DNA of 64,000 bases. It comes from Acidilobus saccharovorans 345-15 (GTDB lineage: Archaea > Thermoproteota > Thermoprotei_A > Sulfolobales > Acidilobaceae). The DNA is taken from NCBI RefSeq assembly GCF_000144915.1, contig NC_014374.1:620001-684000 (forward strand), read 5' to 3'. A program made the translations under genes and the position numbers. Position 1 is the stretch's first letter; every line of letters begins with the position of its first letter. Positions 8,483 through 16,349 of the stretch are shown in pieces. The notes below the pieces were generated by a model. That model saw only the letters and a program-made list of their open reading frames with translations. It searched no databases and was not told the origin of the DNA.

Positions 8483-9850
8483 ATGGAGACGGTGTGCGAC
8501 ATGTCCGAAATACAGATAACGCCCGTGAGGCAGCCCAAGTGGTCATCAGTTCACAGCCACATAAGGGGGCTCGGGCTTGACAAGAACGGCAAGGCGCTCA
8601 GGGTAGCTGACGGCATGATAGGCCAGACGGAGGCCAGGGAGGCGGCGGGCCTCGTCGTTGAGATGGTGAAGCAGGGCAGGCTGGGCGGCAAGGGGGTGCT
8701 GATCGTAGGCCCGAGCGGCACCGGCAAGACAGCAATAGCCGTCGCCATGGCCAGGGAGCTGGGCGAGGACACCCCGTTCGTGGCGATAAACGGCTCCGAG
8801 GTCCTGGCGGCCGAGAACAAGACGGAGTTCCTGATGCAGGCCATGCGCAGGGCCGTGGGCGTCAGGATGAGGGACGAGAGGGAGGTGGTCACGGGAGTAG
8901 TCACGGACCTCAAGTACCTCAAGAGGACCTCGCCGTTCTACCCCTACCCCGTCCTCGGGGGCGCCAAGGTGACCCTCGAGACCAGGGACGACTCGGGCAC
9001 CTTCACCGTGGGCCCAGAGGTCGCGCAGCAGTTCCAGGAGCTCGGCATAAGGAAGGGGGACGTGATAATGATAGACGTCAACACGGGCGAGGTCAGGAGG
9101 CTCGGCAGGGTCAAGGAGAAGGCCGCAGTTAGCTATGACATAGACGTCACTGAGAACGTTGAGATACCGAGCGGCAGGGTCAGGTCCAGGAGGGAGATAG
9201 TCAGGACCCTCACGCTTCACGACATAGACGCCTCGATAGCGGCCCAGAGGGCGGCCTTCACTATATTCGGCTTCCTGAGGGAGGAGTCCGCGATAAGCGA
9301 CGAGGTCAGGTCCAGGACTGACGAGCTTGTGAAGAAGCTGAGGGACGAGGGCAAGGCGGAGCTCGTGCCTGGGATAATGTTCATAGATGACGCCCACATG
9401 CTCGACATAGAGGCCTTCAGCTTCCTGACGAAGGCCATGGAGGGAGAGTTCGCCCCGATAATAGTGCTGGCCACCAACAGGGGCATGACAACAGTAAGGG
9501 GCACCGACGAGGTGTCGCCCCACGGCATGCCGAGGGACCTGCTGGACAGGCTGCTGATAATAACTACAAAACCATACAGCGAGGACGAGATAAGGGAGAT
9601 AATAAGGGTCAGGGCCGAGGAGGAGGAAGTTGAGCTGAGCGACGACGCGCTCAGCGCGCTCACCAAGATAGGGGCGGAGAGGAGCCTTAGGTACGCGGTC
9701 CAGCTCCTGCAGCCGGCCAAGCTCGCGGCCGAGAGGAGGGGGTCGAGCAGGGTCGAGGCGTCCGACGTGGAGCAGGTGTCGAAGCTCTTCGCTGACCTGA
9801 AGACGAGCATAGAGTACGTGGAGAAGTACAAGGACCTGCTGTTACACTAA
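8483..9850 (+). CDS. TIP49/RuvBL-like AAA+ ATPase
   Basis: A 455-aa archaeal relative of eukaryotic Pontin/Reptin. The N-terminus HSHIRGLGLD and GMIGQTEAREAAGLVVEMVK matches the family. Walker A is GPSGTGKTAIAVAMARELG (near 76-90). A beta-rich insertion (about 130-235) corresponds to the OB-like domain II. Walker B is MFIDDAHMLDIEAF (about 300-308), the sensor region is IVLATNRG, and the arginine-finger region is SPHGMPRDLLDRLLII. Eukaryotic members have DEVH at Walker B; this one reads DDAH. The family acts in chromatin, snoRNP or transcription complexes; its archaeal role is not established. An ATG at 8501 (MSEIQITPV) is a plausible alternative start. The stop shares CTAA with the convergent gene. 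Confidence 0.92.
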   Translation: METVCDMSEIQITPVRQPKWSSVHSHIRGLGLDKNGKALRVADGMIGQTEAREAAGLVVEMVKQGRLGGKGVLIVGPSGTGKTAIAVAMARELGEDTPFVAINGSEVLAAENKTEFLMQAMRRAVGVRMRDEREVVTGVVTDLKYLKRTSPFYPYPVLGGAKVTLETRDDSGTFTVGPEVAQQFQELGIRKGDVIMIDVNTGEVRRLGRVKEKAAVSYDIDVTENVEIPSGRVRSRREIVRTLTLHDIDASIAAQRAAFTIFGFLREESAISDEVRSRTDELVKKLRDEGKAELVPGIMFIDDAHMLDIEAFSFLTKAMEGEFAPIIVLATNRGMTTVRGTDEVSPHGMPRDLLDRLLIITTKPYSEDEIREIIRVRAEEEEVELSDDALSALTKIGAERSLRYAVQLLQPAKLAAERRGSSRVEASDVEQVSKLFADLKTSIEYVEKYKDLLLH

Positions 9851-10764
9851 AACGCGCCGAGCCTCCTCATGAGCTCAGCCATGGACTCCCTGAGGCCCCT
9901 CTCGAGCAGGGGCTGAAGTTTTGGAGACGGCCTCAGCAGCGGGGCCCCTGAGTACCTTCTCTGCAGCTCGCTCAGCGCCCCCAGGAGCCTCCTTGAGTAC
10001 TCCTCGGGCACCCTCAGCGCGTACACGGTGTGCGTGCTCGTCTCGGCCCTCCTGACCTCCTCCACGAGCCCCTGCTCAGAGCACCTGTCGAATGCCACCA
10101 GCATGGCGGCAAGCTTGGTCACGGGGACCCTGTAGGCGTACCCCCTGGAGCCCGTCGAGGTGACATACTCCATCACGGACCTGTTGTCAGGCATGAACGT
10201 GGGCCCCCTGACGTTCAGCCCCCTCCTCCTGGCCTCCTCCATAAGCCACGAGACCCTCTCGTAGCTGCTCCTGCTGTTGGCCTTGGCCACTATCTCCACC
10301 GGGGAGTCCTCGACCGCGTCGGGCAGGGGCAGGTAGAGGGTGTTCTCGGCAGTGACGCTCACGTCTGCGACCCCGGCGCTGTCAAGCTCCTCTGCAACCT
10401 CGTCGGGCAGCCTGCCGGCCAGGGAGACGCTCATGAGGTCCGGGGCCACTATTATGAGCCCCCTGTTCCTCGAGAGCGCGTCAAGTATGAACTTCACCAT
10501 GTGCTCAGTCCTGTCGCCCTCCGGCACCTCGGCCACCCGCTCGTACTCGTAGATCTCAGCGAAGTCAAAGGAGTCCAGGAGGGCATTGAGCAGGGGCACC
10601 TCGTCTATGCTCGGCTCGTGGACGCTCTTGACAAGCAGGGAGACCTCGCCGCCGGTCACCTCAGGGCTCGGGGCCTCCCTCAGCTCGACGCTTGCCCTGT
10701 AGACCCTTGAAGTGAGGTATATCCCCTCAAGCTCCTCGGCGCAGTCCTCTGGGGACGCCTTCAA
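9847..10764 (-). CDS. Conserved hypothetical protein (305 aa)
   Basis: An unrecognised soluble protein that starts at a TTG (10764), about 35 bp after a minus-strand TATA-like cataaaatc. It is mixed alpha/beta with notable stretches: VSLLVKSVHEPSIDEVPLLNALLD, GLIIVAPDLMSVSLAGRLPDEVAEEL, a repeat-like ETSTHTVYALRVPEEYSRRLLG, and an arginine-rich C-terminal helix. Composition and strand fit a real gene. It is convergent with TIP49 and may be peculiar to crenarchaea, but I cannot assign a function. Confidence 0.7.
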   Translation of the reverse strand: MKASPEDCAEELEGIYLTSRVYRASVELREAPSPEVTGGEVSLLVKSVHEPSIDEVPLLNALLDSFDFAEIYEYERVAEVPEGDRTEHMVKFILDALSRNRGLIIVAPDLMSVSLAGRLPDEVAEELDSAGVADVSVTAENTLYLPLPDAVEDSPVEIVAKANSRSSYERVSWLMEEARRRGLNVRGPTFMPDNRSVMEYVTSTGSRGYAYRVPVTKLAAMLVAFDRCSEQGLVEEVRRAETSTHTVYALRVPEEYSRRLLGALSELQRRYSGAPLLRPSPKLQPLLERGLRESMAELMRRLGAF

Positions 10765-10858
10765 ACGCGCTGCCTGTCTAACACTTGGCCTCCAGGGATT
10801 TTATGTGAAGCGTTCACAGCCCTCGCTGGCCCGCGGGGCCTCGCCCTCAGGGCGGGGG

Positions 10859-11512
10859 TCAGCTGTTGGCGTAGGCGTAGACCGCCAGGAAGGCAACAGC
10901 GAATATCGGTATAAGCAGGAGGTCGCTGGGCGAGTAGAAGGCCTCAGTGTACCAGAAGGCTGAGAAGGTGAGGAGCATGGCTGAGACGAAGTTCTTGAGC
11001 AGGGCCACCCTTATCCTGAGTATGTTCTGCTTCAGGAAGTAGGCGAGCACCGCAACCAGGGCCGCGCCCACGGCGAAGCCGAGGGCGGCGGAGGCGTAGC
11101 TCTCCGGCAGCAGTGCAAGTATAACAATGGCCGCCTCGAGGGCCTCCGTGGCGCCCACGCTGAAGGCGGTGGCGGCCAGCCCCCTGCCCTCCGAGAGCTC
11201 CGAGGCCACGGAGGCCGCGGCCCCCTTCCTCGACCTCAGCACGGTCCTCCTCGTGCTCCTGGCCAGCCGGAGGCCGAAGTACAGGAGGAGGGTTGCTGAG
11301 AACAGGCGGACGTAGGTCACGGGCACCTCCTCTATGACCTTGCCCGCCACGAACGTGGGCACCAGCACCAGGGCCTCGCCGGCAACCATGGCGCCGAAGG
11401 ACGCCAGCGCGCTCCTGAGCTCGGCGTAGACCGCAACCCCAACCGCCGCTGCCTCGGAGAGCTCGAGCAGGGTTATGCCTAGGGCGGCCAGGGCCACTCC
11501 AGGGTCTATCAA
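10859..11512 (-). CDS. Polytopic membrane protein with paired glutamate helices
   Basis: A 217-aa integral membrane protein with six or seven hydrophobic segments, starting at a TTG (11512). Two halves show a related motif: GITLLELSEAAAVGVAVY near the N-terminus and VGATEALEAAIVILALLPES in the middle, each with acidic residues inside a hydrophobic helix. The halves are linked by a basic loop (RSTRRTVLRSRKG). This layout resembles uncharacterised COG4280-like and FTR1/LysE-like transporters with inverted repeats. A metal or small-ion transporter is a possibility, but the assignment is weak. Confidence 0.65.
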   Translation of the reverse strand: MIDPGVALAALGITLLELSEAAAVGVAVYAELRSALASFGAMVAGEALVLVPTFVAGKVIEEVPVTYVRLFSATLLLYFGLRLARSTRRTVLRSRKGAAASVASELSEGRGLAATAFSVGATEALEAAIVILALLPESYASAALGFAVGAALVAVLAYFLKQNILRIRVALLKNFVSAMLLTFSAFWYTEAFYSPSDLLLIPIFAVAFLAVYAYANS

Positions 11513-11546
11513 CCCCTACCCCAGACGCTCGAGCCTCAAGTCTTTT

Positions 11547-12026
11547 TTAAGCGTTAGCCAGCCTCCCGTCAAACTCTATCCTGAGCCCCCTCAGCGCCCT
11601 CATAACTGAGTCCCTGTAGGCCTCGATTCTCTCCCTGGGCACCCTGGCCTCGGCCTGCTTAAGCACCAGGTCCTCAACCACCGCGTACTTCTTGTAGGTC
11701 TCGTTAAGCCTCCTCCAGTCTATGCCCTTCAGGGCCTGCTCCACCTCAGGGTCCCTCTTTATTACGCCGGCCAGCATGAGGACTGATATTATGGGGTAGC
11801 CCACGTAGCCCCTCAGCTTAGTGCCGTTGTCGTCGCTGTACGCCCTGAAGTGGTCCCCCTCCTTAACTACCTTGACGTGATACCTCCTGTCGCCCTCGCT
11901 GCTGGTCACAACGGCCTCAAGGACGTCGGGGCTCACAGTGTTGAGCAGCTGCACCCTGCCGTCCGCTATGGCCCCTGCGGCCTCAAGCACCTTTATCCTC
12001 GGGGGCTGCCTGAGCGTCCCTGTCAC
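11547..12026 (-). CDS. Conserved hypothetical protein (159 aa)
   Basis: A small soluble protein beginning with GTG at 12026. The N-terminus PPRIKVLEAAGAIADGRVQLL is followed by a beta-rich segment (SSEGDRRYHVKVVKEGDHFRAYSDDNGTKLRGYVGYPIISVLM) and a basic helical tail (DWRRLNETYKKYAVVEDLVLKQAEARVPRERIEAYRD). I do not recognise a named family. It lies on the same strand as the 217-aa membrane protein, with a gap of about 35 bp, so they may be co-transcribed. It is divergent from the creatininase-like gene. Confidence 0.7.
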   Translation of the reverse strand: MTGTLRQPPRIKVLEAAGAIADGRVQLLNTVSPDVLEAVVTSSEGDRRYHVKVVKEGDHFRAYSDDNGTKLRGYVGYPIISVLMLAGVIKRDPEVEQALKGIDWRRLNETYKKYAVVEDLVLKQAEARVPRERIEAYRDSVMRALRGLRIEFDGRLANA

Positions 12027-12035
12027 CTATAAATA
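12027..12035 (+). promoter_or_regulatory. TATA box of creatininase-like gene
   Basis: ctataaata lies about 35-40 bp upstream of the TTG at 12069, consistent with a short-leader archaeal transcript. A second A/T patch (gttaatag, about 12049-12058 on the minus strand) could serve the divergent hypothetical gene. Confidence 0.45.
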
Positions 12036-12068
12036 CGTGGGCCCGGAAGCTATTAACCAGGAACGCCC

Positions 12069-12863
12069 TTGACTGAGGTCTGGGAGCTCCCCGGCTCAAG
12101 GTTTGACTCCTCCCCCAGGTCCATAGCGGTCATACCCATAGGCTCCGTGGAGAGGCACGGCGACCACCTGCCGCTGGGCACCGACGCCATAGAGGCCGCG
12201 TGGGTCGCCCAGAGGGTGGCCGACGCCTTAGGCGCCGACCTCTTCCCAACCATATGGTACGGCGTGTCGCCCGCCCTGGCCAGGTTCCCAGGGACGATAA
12301 ACGTGGAGACTGACGCCTTCATTGCCTATGTGAGGAGCGTCCTGAAGGAGATAGCCAGGAACGGCTACAGGCTCATAGTGATAATAAACGGGCACGGGGG
12401 CAACACTACAGCCATAAGGGTGGCAATGAAGGACGCGGCCTACAGCACTGGGGCCACCTTCGTGATGTTCGACTGGTGGAGGGACGCCGGCAGGGAGGCG
12501 CTGAGGCAGCTCTTCACGAGCCCGGGCCACGCCGGCGAGGACGAGACCAGCGCCATGCTCTACATAGACGGGGCCCACGTAGACATGTCGGCCGCCAGGG
12601 CCTACCCAAGCGGCTGGAGCCCCAGCAGCGAGGGGGAGGCGAGGGACCTGAAGTCCATGAGGAACTCGATGATATACGTCCAGGGGGTGGCCGTGGAGTC
12701 CCAGGCGGTGGACCAGGCGCTCTACCCCTACGCGGTCCTCGGCGACCCCACAAAGGCCTCGGCTGACAGGGGGGCAAAGTGGCTTGAGGCTGTCGTCAGC
12801 GAGATAGTGGACAGGGTCAGGGGGCTTGCGGGCACCCTTGGTGTGCTTCCTCCCCGCCCCTGA
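12069..12863 (+). CDS. Creatininase/mycofactocin MftE-type amidohydrolase
   Basis: A 264-aa protein of the creatininase superfamily. The metal-binding residues are visible: PIGSVERHGDHLPLGTDAIEA (Glu, His, Asp), INGHGGN (His), and HAGEDETSAMLY (Glu). The family hydrolyses cyclic or linear amides at a binuclear metal centre. Members act on creatinine, in riboflavin/F420 precursor formation (ArfB-like formamide hydrolases) and in mycofactocin maturation. The archaeal FAPy deformylase of the riboflavin/F420 route is a reasonable candidate, but not provable here. The 3' end overlaps the convergent PsiE-like gene by 47 bp. Confidence 0.87.
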   Translation: MTEVWELPGSRFDSSPRSIAVIPIGSVERHGDHLPLGTDAIEAAWVAQRVADALGADLFPTIWYGVSPALARFPGTINVETDAFIAYVRSVLKEIARNGYRLIVIINGHGGNTTAIRVAMKDAAYSTGATFVMFDWWRDAGREALRQLFTSPGHAGEDETSAMLYIDGAHVDMSAARAYPSGWSPSSEGEARDLKSMRNSMIYVQGVAVESQAVDQALYPYAVLGDPTKASADRGAKWLEAVVSEIVDRVRGLAGTLGVLPPRP

Positions 12864-13326
12864 ACACGCCGGTTATCACGTAGGCGGCGGCCACGGCAAG
12901 GAAGGCTAGGGCGAGCTCCATTATGGTCACCGGGTTTATCTGCTGCTGGGTTATCGAGCTCGCCACCATCTCCCTCACTATAACTATCATGGCCACCTCC
13001 ACTATGCTCCTTATTGATATGTAGCCCTCCCTCACGCTTATTACTATGGTCCTCATGAGGTCGGCCGCCAGGAGCATAATAATTACAAGGTCCACCATGC
13101 TGAGTATCGTCACGTGGGCCGCGGCCGCGTCGCCAGAGGAGAGCTGGGCCGAGGCAGCCTCGACCTCCACCAGGAGGTTCCAGAGCGAGAGGACCATGAC
13201 CACTATTATTGCCAGGGCTATGAGGAGCTCCACCGCCAGCAGGAGGAGCCTTGAGGTCCTTCCAAGGCTTGCTGACAATAAATTTCCCTGTGGGTCCTGG
13301 GCGGCCTGCAAATTAAAAAGGGTCAC
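12817..13326 (-). CDS. PsiE-like membrane protein
   Basis: A 169-aa protein with four hydrophobic segments. The central region DLVIIMLLAADLMRTIVISVREGYISIRSIVEVAMIVIVREMV is the hallmark of the PsiE (phosphate-starvation-inducible E) family. The molecular role of PsiE is unknown. The start overlaps the stop of the upstream 108-aa gene by 4 nt, indicating one operon with translational coupling. Confidence 0.82.
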   Translation of the reverse strand: MTLFNLQAAQDPQGNLLSASLGRTSRLLLLAVELLIALAIIVVMVLSLWNLLVEVEAASAQLSSGDAAAAHVTILSMVDLVIIMLLAADLMRTIVISVREGYISIRSIVEVAMIVIVREMVASSITQQQINPVTIMELALAFLAVAAAYVITGVFRGGEEAHQGCPQAP

Positions 13327-13649
13327 GGGTCCTTCATTATCTCCTGCAGCTTCTTCCTGGCCTCCTCCAGGGCCATGGGGTCGCTGGGCTTCGTTGTCTT
13401 GGGGTCGAACGGGTACTGGCTCATAACTAGCTTCACCTCGCCGTTCTCCAGCTGGGCGAAGAGCTGGGGGAGCCAGGCCATGCCAAGGTCGTCCTTGTCG
13501 CCGTAGGATATGGCGTAGACGTAGTCCTCCTTCTTGACCTCAAGCTCGACGTTGAGCTCCTTGGCCAGCTGCTGGGCCAGGTTCATCCAGTTCTTGTGCA
13601 GGGGGTGGAAGTCCTCCGTGTCGAGCACAAGCTTAACTACCTTGCCCAA
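13323..13649 (-). CDS. Conserved small protein (108 aa), operon partner of PsiE-like gene
   Basis: A small soluble protein: MGKVVKLVLDTEDFHPLHKN, a helix rich in acidic and basic residues (LAQQLAKELNVELEVKKEDY), AISYGDKDDLGMAWLPQLFAQL, and a lysine-rich C-terminus. No family is recognised. It overlaps the PsiE-like start by 4 nt and is the first gene of a two-gene unit. The alpha/beta pattern and lack of cysteines give no functional clue. Confidence 0.7.
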   Translation of the reverse strand: MGKVVKLVLDTEDFHPLHKNWMNLAQQLAKELNVELEVKKEDYVYAISYGDKDDLGMAWLPQLFAQLENGEVKLVMSQYPFDPKTTKPSDPMALEEARKKLQEIMKDP

Positions 13650-13737
13650 GGCCTCTCGCCTGCCCCTCAGGGTGTCCGAGGGGTTTTAAGCGTAGAGGTA
13701 AAGGCGTGGCCCAAGGCTTGGGCCCTCCTGGTAAAAA

Positions 13738-13747
13738 CCATTTATTA
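13738..13747 (+). promoter_or_regulatory. TATA box of MDR dehydrogenase gene
   Basis: ccatttatta lies about 35 bp before the TTG at 13777, the normal spacing for a leaderless or short-leader transcript. Confidence 0.4.
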
Positions 13748-13776
13748 GTGGTGTACACGGGACCCTGGGGTCAGGC

Positions 13777-14808
13777 TTGAAGGCCGTGGTCTTCAACTCC
13801 CACGGAGGCCCTGAGGTGCTCCACGAGGCCGAGGTCCCTGACCCGAGGCCGGGCCCTGGGGAGGTGGTCGTCAGGGTCAGGTACACCTCGCTCAACAGGA
13901 TAGACTCGCTGGTCCGCAGGGGCTACCCCGGCATAAAGGTGAAGCTCCCCCACATACTCGGCTCTGACGTCTCTGGCACTGTTGAGGAGGTCGGCGAGGG
14001 CGTCGACTTCCTGAGGGAGGGGCAGCAGGTGATAGCTGCCCCGGTTCACGGCTGCGGCCACTGCGAGTACTGCCTCACGGGCAGGGAGAACATGTGCAGG
14101 CTCTGGTCAATGCTCGGCTTCCAGGAGGACGGGTCGTACGCGGAGCTCGTCAAGGTGCCGGCCAGGGCCGTGATACCCGCCGAGGGTGACCCGGAGGAGC
14201 TGGGCGCCCTGCCCCTCTCCCTGTTGGTCGCCTACAGGTCGCTGGTGAGCGTGGCCAACGTCTCCAGGGGGCAGTACGTGCTCATATGGGGCGCGACCGG
14301 GGGCATCGGCACGCTTGCCATACAGGTGGCCAAGGCCTTCGGGGCCAGGGTTATAGCAACGACCAGGAGCGAGGAGAAGGCGAAGGTGCTCAGGGAGGCG
14401 GGCGCTGACCTTATAGTTAACACGAGCGAGGAGGACGCGGTCTCAAGGGTCATGGAGTTCACCGACGGCCACGGGGCTGACGTGGTGATAGACTATGTAG
14501 TGGGCACAACCCTCGACAAGAGCCTCGAGGCCCTGGCCATTGGGGGCACCATAGTTGTCTTCGGCTACCTAGGGGGGCCAGTGAAGGAGATAAACTGGAA
14601 CAGGTTTTACCTGAAGCACGCAAGGGTCGTCGGCACCCACACGGGGAGCCCGTGGGAGATGGCTAAGGCATACCAGCTCTACGCCCAGGGCCTCGTGAGG
14701 CCAATAATAACTAGGAGGCTGGGCCTCTCCCAGGCGGCCGAGGCCCACAGGGTGATGGAGGAGGGCTCCCTGGCGGGCAAGCTGACCATGAAGGTCGACC
14801 TAGGCTAG
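13777..14808 (+). CDS. Zinc-containing medium-chain dehydrogenase/reductase (alcohol dehydrogenase family)
   Basis: A 343-aa MDR protein. The structural-zinc cysteines are present in HGCGHCEYCLTGRENMCRL and the Rossmann nucleotide-binding turn is GATGGIGTLAIQVAKAFGARV. The catalytic-zinc Cys is replaced: the equivalent region reads TSLNRIDSLVRRG with a conserved GSDVSGTVEEVGEGV. That pattern is found in quinone-oxidoreductase-like and reductase-type MDRs that keep the structural zinc only. It probably uses NAD(P)H to reduce or oxidise a carbonyl or enoyl substrate. The TTG start at 13777 is favoured by the TATA box. The 3' end overlaps the convergent GNAT gene by 9 bp. Confidence 0.88.
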   Translation: MKAVVFNSHGGPEVLHEAEVPDPRPGPGEVVVRVRYTSLNRIDSLVRRGYPGIKVKLPHILGSDVSGTVEEVGEGVDFLREGQQVIAAPVHGCGHCEYCLTGRENMCRLWSMLGFQEDGSYAELVKVPARAVIPAEGDPEELGALPLSLLVAYRSLVSVANVSRGQYVLIWGATGGIGTLAIQVAKAFGARVIATTRSEEKAKVLREAGADLIVNTSEEDAVSRVMEFTDGHGADVVIDYVVGTTLDKSLEALAIGGTIVVFGYLGGPVKEINWNRFYLKHARVVGTHTGSPWEMAKAYQLYAQGLVRPIITRRLGLSQAAEAHRVMEEGSLAGKLTMKVDLG

Positions 14809-15297
14809 GACCTTAACCATGAGTATGCCGTCCTCGTCGCCGTAGTACCTGGGGAGCCTCCTCGCCGGCCTGTAGCCGAACTTGAGGTAGAGGTTTATGG
14901 CAGGGTAGTTCGTCTCCCTGACCTCAAGCTTGACCGCCACCGCGCCCTCACCCTTCAGCACCCTCTCAGCCTCGGCCAGGAGGGCCGACGCTATCCCCCT
15001 CCTCCTGAAGGCGGGCCTCACCGCCAGCGACGCCAGGTGCCCGACCCCCCTGCCCTCCACGTAGCCCAGGGCGTAGCCCGCGACCTCGCCGTCCTCCTCG
15101 GCCACTATCATGAATGAGCCCCTGAGGGAGAGGAGGTAATCAAAGGTCTCCGGCGTGTACCTCTGCCTTGGAGGGAAGCTCTCCTCCTCAACCCTCAGTA
15201 TGGCCTCAATGTCCTCCGGCCTGTAGGGCCTCAGCCTGACCAAGCTGCCCCACGCTGCCCTGTTAGGCGGGGTTAAAGGCCTTGAGGCTTGGCACAT
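14800..15297 (-). CDS. rimI: GNAT N-acetyltransferase (RimI/Naa-like)
   Basis: A 165-aa GNAT protein. The fold starts VRLRPYRPEDIEAILRVEEESFP, and the acetyl-CoA pyrophosphate loop is LAVRPAFRRRGIASALLAEAE. The C-terminal VKLEVRETNYPAINLYLKFGYRPARRLPRYY matches archaeal RimI/Naa10-like alpha-N-acetyltransferases, which acetylate protein N-termini. The longest frame starts at 15297, but the TTG at 15243 (LVRLRPYR) begins exactly at the domain and is more likely. Confidence 0.85.
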   Translation of the reverse strand: MCQASRPLTPPNRAAWGSLVRLRPYRPEDIEAILRVEEESFPPRQRYTPETFDYLLSLRGSFMIVAEEDGEVAGYALGYVEGRGVGHLASLAVRPAFRRRGIASALLAEAERVLKGEGAVAVKLEVRETNYPAINLYLKFGYRPARRLPRYYGDEDGILMVKVLA

Positions 15298-15324
15298 AAG
15301 TGCGCCTTGGAGTTAGCGGTTGAG

Positions 15325-16245
15325 TCAGGGCAGGGCGCGGGGCAGCGAGAGGGCCACAAGGTAAGTCACGGTCAGCGCGAGCACAGTGTAAAACCTGAAC
15401 TTCACTGCGGTGCTCAGCTGGACCCTCACGACGCCGACCACTATGAGCGTGGAGTAGATGGCCATCGGCGCGACGGCTAGGCTCAGGAGGCCCCAGGGCC
15501 ACACCATGAAGGCCGGGAGGAGAAGTGAGGTGAAGACCAGGGCCGCGTACAGCGCTGAGGTGGCCCTCATGCCTACTCTGACGGGCAGGGTCCTCACCCC
15601 GTGGGCTTTGTCCCACTTGTAGTCCCTCATGTTGTCAGCCAGGAGGACTGACGTGGTTATGATTGACGGAGGCAGCGAGAGGGCCACCTCCCTGAGGGAC
15701 AGCGCGCCTGAGACGGCGTAGGCGGTGCCCACAACCATGAGGATGCCCATCAGGAGCACGTCTATCTCCCCTACGCCGCCGTACTTGAAGCCGCGAGGGG
15801 CGGGGTAAAGGAAAAGCAGGGGGGAGCCCAGGGCCAGGAACAGCGGGAGCAGCGGCCTGTTGGGCAGAAACGTCGCCAGGGCCACTATCGCTGAGCCGGC
15901 GCCGAAGAGGGCCAGGCTGTAGTTCCTCAGCTGGCCCACGCTCATGCCCAGCGAGTAGAAGCCGTGGGGGTTATAGGTGATCCTCGGCGCTCCAGGCATG
16001 TCAACGCCCCTGAGGGTGTCCAGGTAATCGTCGAACACGTTCTCAGCCGCGAGGAAGAGCGAGAGGCCCACGGCGGCCACCAGCGTCACTGCAGCCCCTG
16101 CTATGGTGAAGCCGGTGTAGAGCCTCATGGCTATGACGCCGCCCGTCAGCGCGAGGGAGATACTCGAGAGGAGGGCGCACGGCCTCGTGGCCAGGAAGTA
16201 CCTCCTTAGGCCTTCCCTCAGGCCTCCCTTCAAGCCGACACCCAT
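15325..16245 (-). CDS. UbiA-family prenyltransferase
   Basis: A 306-aa polytopic membrane enzyme. The two aspartate-rich motifs are NVFDDYLDTLRGVD (near 90) and DNMRDYKWDKAHGVRTLPVRVG (near 205). UbiA enzymes attach isoprenoid chains to aromatic rings (quinones) or to glycerol-phosphate backbones of archaeal lipids. The second motif and length suit a MenA/quinone-type or digeranylgeranylglyceryl-phosphate synthase-like enzyme. In an organism with a quinol-type NO reductase a quinone role is attractive, but not proven. Confidence 0.85.
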   Translation of the reverse strand: MGVGLKGGLREGLRRYFLATRPCALLSSISLALTGGVIAMRLYTGFTIAGAAVTLVAAVGLSLFLAAENVFDDYLDTLRGVDMPGAPRITYNPHGFYSLGMSVGQLRNYSLALFGAGSAIVALATFLPNRPLLPLFLALGSPLLFLYPAPRGFKYGGVGEIDVLLMGILMVVGTAYAVSGALSLREVALSLPPSIITTSVLLADNMRDYKWDKAHGVRTLPVRVGMRATSALYAALVFTSLLLPAFMVWPWGLLSLAVAPMAIYSTLIVVGVVRVQLSTAVKFRFYTVLALTVTYLVALSLPRALP

Positions 16246-16349
16246 GTTACACCACTAAAGAGTTGTGTAAAAAAGCTTTCATAAAAAGCTGATTATAATG
16301 TCGCCGCCTGCCTTCGCTAAGCGTTAATAGCGGCCCAAAAACCGTTGAC

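Noticed and set aside
8546-9523. A 325-codon open frame on the minus strand across the TIP49 gene
   Set aside because: It is antisense to a clear AAA+ gene, has no recognisable domains and shows the histidine/tyrosine/proline-rich composition typical of antisense frames in GC-rich DNA.
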